Source of the DNA: Talinum fruticosum
Taxonomy: Eukaryota > Streptophyta > Magnoliopsida > Caryophyllales > Talinaceae
Direction of reading: 5' to 3'
NCBI GenBank assembly: GCA_021018815.1
Contig: JAITYX010000030.1
Location: 1,937,001 to 2,001,000 of the forward strand
Length of the DNA: 64,000 nt
The notes below the pieces were generated by a model. It had not been told where the DNA came from. It saw only the letters and a list, made by a program, of their open reading frames with translations, and searched no databases. Made by a program: the position numbers and the translations under genes. This document shows positions 51,301 to 62,095 of this stretch, in pieces (position 1 is the first letter of the stretch; each line of letters opens with the position of its first letter).

Positions 51301-53482
51301 TTTGATTTTTTGTCTTCTGTTTTTGGGGATACCACTGCTATGACCTGGTGTGATTCTCGTGGTAGTTGGGTCTGGGGTAATCTGTATATAGGTAATTTTT
51401 GTACTTGAGGCATTTTGTTATTGATATTAAGATGTAACGAACATTGATGCGAATTTCTTTTGGCAATTCTTGAGTAGGCATGATACTGATGATCTTTGTC
51501 GTGGACTTCCTAAAGTTGGATTTGTGTTTTGATGCTTGAAGTTGTTTTGTTATCGTTGAGTATTTTGTCGGTTGGTACCCAATTTTACCTGGTCAATTAT
51601 TTGGCCCTTTTTTTTTTGGGATGGTTGTCTTTTTGCTTGGTCTTTTTTTGACTTGTGGGAAGCTGGGTTGGGAAACATAGGAATGTATTTAAGCTGATTG
51701 TGGAGACGGAGATGGGGAACAATGTTTGATTTCTGCTCTAAAAGATATGTTCGCTGTGATAAAAATTTTATGAAATTTAGGCTTCAAGCAGGGCTTTATA
51801 TTTTGCATGGCATTTGTGTTTCTTGCATGTTCAAATGTCCTTGTTTTGAAAGGTATCCCAGGGACTTCTAGATAAGGAAACTGATTCTGCATTTATGTTA
51901 ATTTTAGCCAAAGAGTGCTTTGATATTTTTATGGGATTGCTCGTTCAGTGTTGCTGGTAGGCAATATGCATATTTGACTGCTTGCGTTGTGCAGTAATTT
52001 TTGACGAATACTTATGTGTCTATTTTGAAGCTGTTCTTGAGCAGCAGAGAAACCATCTATCTGTTAGTTGCTGGCTTTGTTCTGCTTGTGGCATTGTTTG
52101 GTGAACGAGTCAGCTCAAAAACACAATGATTTGTTGTGCAGAGTGTTAACTATGTACTCTTGCATTTGTTTAACAGGTCTTCTGCTGCTTTGGGAATTCG
52201 GTGGCCTCCACTCGTTTTCTGTTACAAGATGAGTTCAACATACAGACAACAAAGTGTGATAACTGCATCATTGTATTTTCCTCTCTCATTCTCCTTTCTT
52301 TACTGTTAACTACTCTGCATTGCTCTCTTGTTTCTAAACATGTATGCTGTTGAATGCCAGGGTTTCATGTTCTGCTTGAGCCAAATTGCTTGCATATTTT
52401 CTATTGTTGCAATGATTGTGGGAAGTGAAGAACTTTCGGAAGCATCTCAATTGTTGAATTGCCTTTCTGACATGGTTTACTGCACGTAAGCATTTTCCCT
52501 TTCTTTTGCTGACTCATTTGACTTGAAATACAATTTCTCCTGACGATTTGCTCTCTATTTTGCAGGGTCTGTGCATGTATGCAGGTAAGCATGCATTACT
52601 CTTTCACATGCGTATACAAGAAGATTAATAGCAGCAGATAAAACTGCTGTTAAGTCATGAATTTTCGAAAATATCTCATGAATTCTATCTTGAGCAATGG
52701 TGATGTGTAAATATAGTTGCCATGAATATCCAAGCCACTGAAGGTGCCGTGTCATTGCTATAAATCTCATCAGTCGTGTAACAAGATCAGGATCCTGAAA
52801 TTGCTCATGTTCAAAGTCGTTCTGGTGGCATTCTTCTCTTGAATTCGGACAGAGTGTCTGATGTGAGAAATAGTGTGAACAAAGAATAGATGGAGCATGT
52901 GATCTTCAGCTTAGTTGCTGGTGATTATTTGGTTGGATTGTTGTAGTATGAAAAGAAGAGAAAGCGAAGGACACTTTACTTTCCAAGGAATAGGGTCCGG
53001 GGGTGGATGACTCTCATAACCGAGTAGCTAGCTCATGATGCTTTTGACCTTAGTTTCCTAAAGGATCATGTCATTATAATTAGAAATTCAGCTGCCCTTT
53101 TCTTTTAAATCCTTGCAGTTGTAGTTATTTGGCTGGTCGAAGCCAGCTTTAACATAGAGTTGCACTCAGGTACATTCCTTTCAATAATCCGAATCACTGA
53201 GGTTAATTTACACTTTTGCAGACACAACACAAAGTTGAATTGGATAAGCGAGATGGCAAGTTTGGACCTCAGCCGATGGCAGTGCCTCCAATTCAGCAGA
53301 TGTCTCGAATTGACCAACCATATCCTCCCACCGTTGGATACCCACCTCCTCAACCCCAACCAGCCTATAGCTATCCTCCTCCCGGTCAAGGTTACCCACC
53401 ACCAGCTGGTTATCCTCCTGCCGGTTACCCGCCAGCAGGGTATCCGCCAGCAGGGTATCCACCATCCGGCTACCCCAAATGA
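45370..53482 (+). CDS. PLAC8-family cysteine-rich membrane-associated protein
   Basis: Eight coding exons: 45370-45469, 45567-45588, 50330-50386, 50501-50582, 52177-52272, 52361-52485, 52566-52584 and 53222-53482. All introns are GT-AG and the joined frame is 762 nt (253 aa). It starts MVSQDYLDKMQVRQNYRNVW. The PLAC8 domain follows, with YCCFAFFCGPCASYLLRKRA (34-53), CCAGYMPCSGRCGENKCPEV and the conserved TRFLLQDEFNIQTTKCDNC. A hydrophobic segment at about 120-140 (GFMFCLSQIACIFSIVAMIV) probably contacts membrane. The tail (201-252) is a run of YPPxG/YPPAG repeats. It closely resembles At1g63830/At5g41390. Some PLAC8 relatives affect organ size or metal transport, but this subgroup's biochemical role is not established. 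Intron 2 is 4.7 kb, far longer than the others. Confidence 0.9.
45589..50329 (+). other. 4.7-kb intron 2 of the PLAC8 gene with probable repeat insertions
   Basis: The other introns in this gene range from about 75 bases to 1.6 kb. This one holds no exon I can assign to the host gene. Sequence at about 49250-50060, including AGGAGCGACCCCCTTG and GACTAGCGACTCC, has the feel of LTR-retrotransposon remnant. No clean ends or target duplication could be found. A 133-codon minus frame at 48594-48995 has no recognisable domain. Confidence 0.4.
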
Positions 53483-53521
53483 TCATTTCTTCTTGCAAAT
53501 GGAGGTTAACCCAAGAACTTG

Positions 53522-53578
53522 CCATCTGGATATCCACCAGCAGGGTACCCACCAGCATGTAAGGTTTTTATGTCTATG
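53522..53578 (+). other. in-frame YPPAG remnant after the PLAC8 stop
   Basis: Forty bases after the TGA, still in the same frame but beyond a second stop, the sequence reads PSGYPPAGYPPACK and then runs to a TAG. It repeats the coding tail of the protein just upstream. It is either a former part of a longer tail or a local duplication. It is treated here as 3' untranslated sequence. Confidence 0.6.
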
Positions 53579-53854
53579 AAGTAGCATTTGTCCGTCGTAT
53601 ATTTTGTTCATTCGAGTTTGGCTTCTTTGAAAACCTAGAGACCCGTGTCTACATATATTGACCGCGGCTGAATGTGTGATATGTCTTATTCTTATTTGGT
53701 GTGTGTTAGAATATGGTTTCTATACAGCTGGGGGATCTGATTCCAGCAAGGAGTGAAAACCTCTCTGTTATAAAATTTACGTATGATCATTTGAGTTCTT
53801 CTGCAGTGTCGTTTGTGCATTTCTTGCCCCATATTTCTTTGTGTGTGTGTTTAT

Positions 53855-53886
53855 GAGAGAGAGAGAGAGAGAGACAGAGAGAGAGA
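53855..53886. repeat. (GA)n microsatellite
   Basis: About fifteen GA units with one interruption, in or just past the PLAC8 3' UTR. Confidence 0.85.
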
Positions 53887-53889
53887 ATC

Positions 53890-56800
53890 GTGTATTTCTG
53901 GTTCTGTGATCATCCTTTCCTGCGAGTGTAGTACTCCTAATATTTATTGAATCTGCAATTATTGAGGATCTGAATGGTCAAAACGTGGAAGGATGAAAAG
54001 AAGATGAACATTAATTACGTATTGGCGAGGCCTACTTTGACAAACTACACAGTTAACCGTTGCTTTAAAAAATGATTTTGTGCTGATTATTATTATCTTT
54101 TATTTTTTTATATTTAGTTTATGGCTGCTTCACAATACTGATTAGCCTTTGAAAAGGACCAACTACTTGGATCGAAGACTTAATTAGATTTCTTGGTTAA
54201 CAAAAAGGACAGCTACAAAGAAAATCGAACATTTTTCCGTAACACTTTTTGTCTCCGGAGGAGGAACTAAAGGCTATTACGTTACAATTCAATGTAAAGT
54301 TTTGATATTTAACATTTAACAACGATAATATAAGTATTGGAATGGCGAATAGTCAAATAGGTATTAGATATGTATTATTGTTTGTAAGGAGAATTAAAGG
54401 CTAATTACGTGAGCTTATCTCATTGACCTAATAGTGAAAGGGACGTCTTAACACTCCCTAATTATGCATGTCATGTCATGTTAAAGTCGTCTTGATCGTG
54501 TGCATATGCGTCATTAACTCTCGATTAGGTACACTGCCTTTGCACTTCCACGTAAATATTTCTAATCCAAATGTAATCATACAAGTTATTTACTACGTCA
54601 TTTTTATAATATTCCATTTTCTTTATTATTATTATTATTCCTACAATAACAAATTATGAATGCCCTTTAGTCCAATGGTTGAAAGTTTTTTTTCCTTTTT
54701 ATTCATTCCCGATAATATATATTAACCTGTAAAATATAAATATTACCAGCGAGTCACGTGAAATATTTTATTTACGTATATTTATAATGTAGAAAATTTC
54801 TATTTTTTTTATAAAAGTATGATACTCCCTTTCTCCATTTGACCTAATCTATTCAAAGCTCTTTTAATTTTTTTATTTTTTTTGTGGGGGAGAGTTTTAG
54901 ATTCAATTCATAACTATTTGACTTTGGCATTGCTTTATTAGACTTGATAGTTGGTTAAAATGTCTCTTTCGATTGATAATTACCCCTCCATTTTAGATCG
55001 GTTAGCCTTATGAATTTTAACAAGGGATTTTGTTTGAATGGATAAACCAGAGAAAATTGAATGTTGATCTTACTTGTAGAGACCAGTCATCCTACCGCTA
55101 TGTTTCCTAATAAGAGGCTAATTTTACCAAGGGATTTGTTTCCAAGTAAAGAATCTCAATTTTTTAATTAATTTTTAACTAGGTCAATTCTGAAAGTTTG
55201 TGTCAAATCTTATATTCCGATTTATTTGTACGCCTTCTTGTGCAATGAAAACGAAAAGGATTGAAATCATTTTTAAACTTTATGAGCTCATCCCCATACC
55301 AAAGAAGGGACCAATTTCTTTAAGCTTAGAGTTATAGTTAGTGGTGTTACATATATATGTAGCTATGGTCCCAACCCCCCTTCTCAAAAAAAAAAAACTT
55401 TTTTGACATATTAAAAATAATTGCTCTGTCCTTTTTAAATTTAAAATACATACAAATGGTAAACACAAATATATAATATGTTCATATCATGTAGACAATT
55501 TTGTGAAAGGAACTAACAATTGAACTATATATCATAAATTTATATGATTTCGAGTTAATATTATACTATTGATAATTTAAAATACTAATATTTTAAGATG
55601 TACAATTTCATATTTATTTAACCCCATGAATTTTTTTGGGGGTGAAGAATAGTCAATCCTTCAAAATAATTTTTTTAATTTAGCTAGAATGTGACATTCT
55701 AAACATGGACTAAGTCAATAAAAAGATGGATCTTAACTGTCATGGTAGTAGATTAGGACTTCATTCAAATTATTTTTTAATGTCTCTTCTAATTAAATCA
55801 AATGGTAAACTCCCTCATTACTTAGGCCAAATTTTCATTTATTTTTTATTCGAGTGAAGAAGAGCGACAAATGGCGAGTATAATATAATGGGTAAAGGAA
55901 GAATCGAACCTCGGATCTAATATACTTACACCTCGGTCTTGACCATTAGGTCATAACCTCATTGGTTATTTACTTAGGTCAACTTAATTTCACACAAAAA
56001 CATCTTATAAGCATACCTATTGTACGTGAATGGAAGGTAGATTTAAAACTCATCCTCCCAATTCGTTCAAACTTTCATCAGCTAATTTAATTATACACTC
56101 AAATTTATCTACAACTTTAGCATTAACGCGGATAAAAATCTAAATTCGGGTCAAATTCAAGTTAAAATCGAATTCGGACAATAAAAATAAAAAAATCTTA
56201 TATTCGAAGTTGAAATTATAAAAAACAATCAATGACCTTACCCCAATTTTTCAAATTAAACTAATTCGAATATTCAAATCGGACAAAATTTTAGTAACGG
56301 TAATTAGCATCTCTCTCAATTGGCCAAGAAGAACCATTGCTTTTGTGCGCTTTCTCTCCCTCTCTCCTTCCCTTCAACCTTTCCCTAAAATTCCTAGTAG
56401 ACCGATACTAGCTTTTGAAATTCCTTCCACTCACCTCCAAATCCATCCACCAAAAAAAAGGGAGAAATATTAAAAAGCCATAGCAACCACCATTACTGAC
56501 CAGTGACCACTCACTACATGACTTCTACTATACCATTAATAATTTAAGCAATGCAAAATGTGATTAATTTATGTTTTTAAAGTTTTTTAAAAATAACCCA
56601 TAATTTACCAAATTCCTCCCCCGTTTTAGCCCTTTAATTCTCGAGGTAGGACTGCTATATCCAATAACCGTCGTCTTGTTTAGAGTTTTAATTCCGGAGA
56701 TAAGACTGTTATATCCAACTATGGTTATTATGTTTCTGCAGGGACTCTGAGGCATCGATATGAGTTTGGATTCAAATTTCAATTTCGTAAGGATTTAAAT

Positions 56801-57077
56801 AACAATCATCCCACTATCTACAGGAAAATGCAACAAGGAAAAGAAAATATGACAAATTTCATGGAAAATTATTTTGATTTTTTAGGGTTTTCCCAATGAG
56901 TATCCAGTAATATGTACATCTTATCTCATGGCATGGGCTCCAAAACAAGCCTCAAGAAGAAGCTAAACTACCAAAAGACACAGAAAATTGGCCTACTAAA
57001 TTAAAATTAAAATTAAAATTAAAAATAAAACTAGTAGTATGGGAGAGAGTATGCTAATATATTTATTTATTTATTTA
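53890..57077. other. intergenic, no gene recognised
   Basis: AT-rich sequence without a supported gene, containing a SINE at 55831-55969. Near 56110-56290 are A/T-rich phrases such as AAATTCGGGTCAAATTC, similar to 31330-31480. Confidence 0.45.
55831..55969 (-). mobile_element. tRNA-derived SINE, copy 2
   Basis: On the minus strand the head has an A-box-like TATGACCTAATGGTC (about 55955-55941). The B box is GGTTCGATTCT (55910-55900), a close match to the pol III consensus. The tail is A-rich. Direct repeats flank it: TTACTTAGGCCAA at 55818-55830 and TTACTTAGGTCAA at 55970-55982, with one mismatch in 13. The body matches the copy at 30130-30257. Confidence 0.75.
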
Positions 57078-57584
57078 CTAGAAATTAGTAATTGGGGCAT
57101 AATCTGAGTAAAAATCAGGGATTCCAGAAGCTGCCCAGAGCCTCTCGTTGAAATCCTCCTGCAATTCGTCCGGCACAAATGGAGTCCGGCAAAGTGGGCA
57201 CGTTTTCCGATCATGGTCGATCCAGCGGTCCACGCAGCTCCGGTGGAACATATGCGGGCAGTTCCTCATCCGTCGGATCTCGTCACTCTCCTCGAACTCG
57301 TAGAGGCAGACGGCGCAGCTCTCCGGCAGACCTTCTTCATCCGCGATGTCGGCGAAGACGGCAACGGGGAGCATCTCCCGAATTAGGGTTGCGGAGACGG
57401 ACCCGGATTCGAGGCAAACTGGGTCGGGTCGGGTGGACCAGTCGACATCTGGGTCGAGGAATTCGGGCAGACCCATGACCCGGAGGAGGGAGAGGATTAT
57501 CCGCCGGAGAAGGCCGATGAAGGAGAGGGTGTTGATGAGGAGCTTTGGGAGCAGGACTTCTGTGTACCCGGCTGGGAATCCCAT
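57078..57584 (-). CDS. BRH1-like RING-H2 E3 ubiquitin ligase
   Basis: A single-exon gene of 507 nt (168 aa). It starts MGFPAGYTEVLLPKLL, the N terminus typical of brassinosteroid-responsive RING-H2 (BRH1) proteins. Residues 10-39 are hydrophobic and probably membrane-associated. The RING-H2 domain has C90, C93, C109, H111, H114, C117, C129 and C132, within ESCAVCLYEFEE, RNCPHMFHRSC and DRKTCPLCRTPFVPDE. The tail ends FNERLWAASGIPDFYSDYAP, shared with At1g63840/At5g41400. It should act as a small E3 ligase. The frame stays open upstream for 80 more codons, but these lie in the TATA and leader region, so the internal ATG at 57584 is the start. Confidence 0.9.
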   Translation of the reverse strand: MGFPAGYTEVLLPKLLINTLSFIGLLRRIILSLLRVMGLPEFLDPDVDWSTRPDPVCLESGSVSATLIREMLPVAVFADIADEEGLPESCAVCLYEFEESDEIRRMRNCPHMFHRSCVDRWIDHDRKTCPLCRTPFVPDELQEDFNERLWAASGIPDFYSDYAPITNF

Positions 57585-57683
57585 TTTTGAGCTTGGGTGA
57601 GAGAATTGAGCTTGAGAATTGAAATGGCGGAGAGAGAGAGAGAGGATGGGGGTAGTAAGTATGATGGGGAGGGGGGATGGAGA

Positions 57684-57691
57684 TTTATATA
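57684..57691 (-). promoter_or_regulatory. TATA box of the BRH1-like gene
   Basis: TATATAAA on the minus strand, about 100 bases above the start codon, with a GA/CT-rich leader between. Confidence 0.6.
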
Positions 57692-57829
57692 TAGAGAAAT
57701 AATAATATATGAATATAATAGATAGACATGGATTTAAAAAATAAGAATATTTTTGGATGAATACAAAAAATAAATGGATAGATATTAGATAGTGAAAGGC
57801 TAAGTGTAAATTGGGAGTGGTCAAAAAAT

Positions 57830-59308
57830 TTTTGTAGGTCCTACATTCTTTCTTTTTTAAAAAAAATAAAATGGTTGAGGGACATAAAGGTCAAAACATG
57901 TATTCCAACAATAATAGGAATACATAACATCATAGGCTCATAAAAAGTAAATTCGATACTCAAATTTGATCCAAATCAAACCGAACTCGATCGGAACAAA
58001 TTTTAATTGACCCGAAGAGAAAATCACTCAGATGCCACATAAACTAAATGGAAATGCCATCGACCCACAATATGACTTGATGCAGTCTCATGTCATTTTA
58101 GGGTTAGTATTGTTCACAAATGGATTAAAACTACACTAAAGGCATTAAAGAGCTTCACTTTACTAAACCACGTCTTTATTTGATATCTAATCTCATTTTA
58201 GGATTCATTTCCAAACATGTCTTCAAACATCCAACACATTTCATTTATCCAGTTGAACTTGCCAATAATTAGGTTGAAGGGATTTCATTTGAGTTTTTTT
58301 GTTCAATTATTTTTTGACGATGACACTTATATTGTCCCTCACTCAAAGTTTTTTATACTTTTTAAGTCTTATGACATTTTTGTTGACCTCCTTTTTAAAT
58401 TCTTATATATTAACAAAATTAACTGTATACTTTAAACAAACGTATAAACTTATATTAGTTTAACGATCATAATACATGTAAAAAAGACCTATCAACTTAC
58501 GACGATACAAAGAGAGATGTAGCTAGAATTCCTCAATCACTAGATTGTTTGTCAATTATGTATAGGGTTATGATTTAAGCAAGCTAGGAGAGTACGGTCA
58601 TTGCATAATTAGTTTTAATTTTTTAAAAATTTACCCTTTACTTTTATTATTATTTTTGTTTATTGTTGGGGGGGTCCAAATAGGAGTACACTCTACTCTT
58701 GAATCACTACAATATCCACTGTTAAAGTCACATTTGGGGATTGAAGATAACATTGGGACCTTATTATTTATGTCACCCTTAAAATTGTAGGTCACCCCTC
58801 CTTAATGGCCGATACATACGTGTGTGATTTAGATTCTTTTCACCCCATAATTTCCCTTTCACCTTAAATTTTTCCATGTGAAAAAACAGAAAACAACCTT
58901 TATTATGTATGAGGAAAATATCTATTAAATAAAAATTTTATTATTTGAGTTTAATGGAATTTTTCTCCCCTCGACATTATTTTAGTATATATCGAATTAT
59001 AAGATTGAGTGTTCGTTTTCGACATCTCTTTATTTTATGTAAAAAATTTGTTACTTATCAGCCTCTCGTTGTTCTTGATTTTCTTCTTATTTATTTCATT
59101 TTAATTAATTGCATGCTATATAAATAAGAGTGTAAACTAGACGTTCAACTAAAAACATACATTAAAAGGCATACATAGATAGAGGTTGATGTGACATAAA
59201 TTAAAATAAATTTTTTAATAACCCACATAGCTCATTTTGTTCGAATAACAAAAATTTTAAAAATTATCATTATTTATTAACAACTATTGCCATGAGGAGA
59301 TCCTATCT

Positions 59309-59378
<70 letters not shown>

Positions 59379-61386
59379 GAATGTTTCATTAAAAATTATA
59401 AAAGGAAGAGATATACGATAAATCAATAGTGTATTAAATAAAATTCATCTCAAACGGTATTTTTTGATTTGTTTGTTTGGAGTAAGAAAAACCCAACTCA
59501 AGTTGTTGTCACTTCTTATTTTTCAAAATTTTTATGAGCCGTTTGCATTATTCTTTTCTACATTAATTAGGTCTTAATTTAACCGAACATTGCATACAAG
59601 CTCACAGAATTTTATCGTAAAATCGATTAATAATAGAATAAGTAACTTACAAACTTACAAACACGTTCAAGATCTCTTTAATTTGTTAATGTAGGACTTT
59701 CTCCTTTTTATAAATCCCACATTTGAAATTAAAACAGACCGTTTTTTAAATTTGTATTTATTAACAGTAGTACACTTACAATAAGTGAGGTATATATCTT
59801 GATTTTTCCAAGTCTTCTCATAGCATTTTATCAAAGTCAATATTATTCATTAATCATCAGAAAAAAATTATTGGTTTTATATGACTTTTATCTCTTGAAA
59901 ACAAGGATGGGAATAGTCTCATGAATTTTATTAAAATGCATTATTGATGAATTTTTCTTTTTAAATTTAAAAATAAAAGCCATTCCTAAAAAGGAGGTTA
60001 TAAACAAAATCATAGTGAAGGAAAAAAATAATTGCCAATGCCCTACGGCATCAACTTAAGTGGGTGCACTAGCTCCTCCGGATTCCAATGATATTACCAT
60101 CATCATCCATCTAAGATTTAAAATCCGAATCAAATAACCGATATATCTATATTCATTTGAAGCATCCTTACTCGTCGAATTATATTGACTCGAATCGAAT
60201 CCAATTAAATCCGATTCGATTCAAGATTTCTTATAAAGTTACTTTTCTTTTTATATGAAATAAGTTTGTCGGAGCAATTACCAGTTGACTCAAACTTACT
60301 TCAACAAAAAATCATTCAATTTGAACCTAAACTAGGTCAAATATAATTTACTAAAACATAAACTAATATAAGTATATAACTCAATCTGAATCCGAACCAT
60401 ATAACCCGTGTAAGATACACTATAAAGAGAGGTATAACTTAGAGAGACTGAAAGAGACATTGAGAGAGACACAAAGAGGGACACAATTGGGGGAGGGGGG
60501 AGGGAATTAAGCCAAGACAGAGATAGCAAATCTTGAGAGAGGTGAGCAACAATGAGTCCATATTCCATACTCCTCATAACTTTAGTGGGGTGTGGGGAAT
60601 TGTGCTTAGTGACAATGCCCACAATGTGTTCTACTACTGTTTTTTTTTCTTTTTCAATTTTGATTGATGATTGATGATTGATGATTGGCTGATATCACCA
60701 AAACTTTATTTTAGTTTAACTTTTTAAAATAAGAGTGGGGCATATCTCAGGGATAATTTTAATTGGGTTTGAAAACTCAAGGGGATAATGATATCAAATT
60801 CGATTTATAACCCACCATAACTTCTTTACACAAATATAAAAATAAAAAAAATTGTCTCTCTCGATGTTTGAACCCTAGGGAAGAGGGTGAAAGTGAAGAG
60901 TATTGGCCATCACTCGCTTGATAGGTCCCACTAATATATATTCAAGGTGGCATGCATGCACTTTTCTTTTAATAATTTCCTAGCTATATGTCATCCTTTT
61001 CTTTTTGAATCAATTATTTGATTAAACTATACTCTCTCTATTCCAATGTAATTGTATGGTTTATAAAATACTGATTTTAAACAACCGGTCAACAAGATAT
61101 AGATTACCTATACTTGCTCAATTATTTTCATGTCTTTAATTATTTTTTGATTATCATAAAAACATTTAAAGAAAAACATCATAGTTTTATGCATATATAT
61201 ATATATGGAAACCAAGCAAATATAGTGAGACATGTAGAAAAAAATATGACAAGCAAATAATATGGTGGAGGGAGTCAAATGATATGACATCATCATGATA
61301 TATTCATGAAAGAGAGGTCTAACTAAAGGCCCAATACAATTAAATACATCAAATCCTATATTCAATATATAATATATACGATTAAT
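57830..61386. other. intergenic, no gene recognised
   Basis: AT-rich sequence with a long TA tract and short repeats. Plus-strand frames at 58217-58435 and 58945-59127 and a minus frame at 60332-60622 are hydrophobic or low in complexity and show no family features. Confidence 0.45.
59312..59374. repeat. (TA)n microsatellite
   Basis: About 63 bases of uninterrupted TA repeat. Confidence 0.95.
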
Positions 61387-61388
61387 TA

Positions 61389-61643
61389 CTCCATCCATTT
61401 CAAATTTTATGTGACTTGAGTGGGGTAAGGAAAAATGAAGGTTAACTACAAATTAAAACAGTTCAACAGTAGTGAATTGTCTAACATGTCCCCACTTTCT
61501 CTCTTTGTCATTTTTTCAATAAATAATTAATAAGAATAAAATTGATAAATTAGTAATTAATATATCATTGAAATTGCGAAGTGACAAGCACTGTGAAACG
61601 ATAAAAAGTGAGTTAGAGTGACATTTATTGTGAACGGAGGGAG
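61389..61643. mobile_element. Stowaway-type MITE, 255 bp
   Basis: The left end is CTCCATCCATTTCAAATTTT and the right end is TTGTGAACGGAGGGAG. These are imperfect terminal inverted repeats that extend inward to GTGAC on both sides. TA dinucleotides flank it at 61387-61388 and 61644-61645. This is the hallmark of Stowaway elements, non-autonomous Tc1/mariner relatives. Confidence 0.75.
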
Positions 61644-61784
61644 TAACTTGTACCAAATTTGAAGATGTTGTAATACATGATGAATCAAGAAAGCATTAGA
61701 AGGCTAATGACCACAATTAGAGTACTCAAATATGTGCATATTAGAAATCTGATAAGTGATATATATATTTTTAGTTTAATTACG

Positions 61785-62080
61785 GGTGAAATCTCTTTCG
61801 GATCGTAAGTATTTAAGATAAAAGTTCATCCAATAAGTGCTCTTTCGGATATTCAAGCTTGTGTTTTTCTCTTTATTGGGTGAAACCACTACTAACTCGG
61901 GTAACACTTTGTCAAAGCCCAACGAGCTTAACGAGGCCGAGAAGGGGGATGCCAAGTACAACTATACCCACAATGACACAAATCCTCAAACTTCGAAATT
62001 TGTGTCCACCCAAAATCGAACCCGGGTAGAGAGCTTGAGAATTGGGTGAGTATCCACCAAGCTACTCACCTCTTGGCAAG
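61785..62080 (-). mobile_element. probable second SINE family
   Basis: On the minus strand a tRNA-like head carries an A-box-like TAGCTTGGTGG (62064-62054) and a B box GGTTCGATTTT (62022-62012), about 30 bases apart. The body continues to about 61788, where it shares CGTAAGTATTTAAG and CTCTTTATTGG with 33405-33498. I could not define ends or a target duplication. Confidence 0.45.
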
Positions 62081-62095
62081 TACATCATGGTATAT

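Noticed and set aside
57585..57824. 80-codon N-terminal extension of the BRH1-like protein
   Set aside because: It covers the TATA box and leader, and family members start at MGFP.
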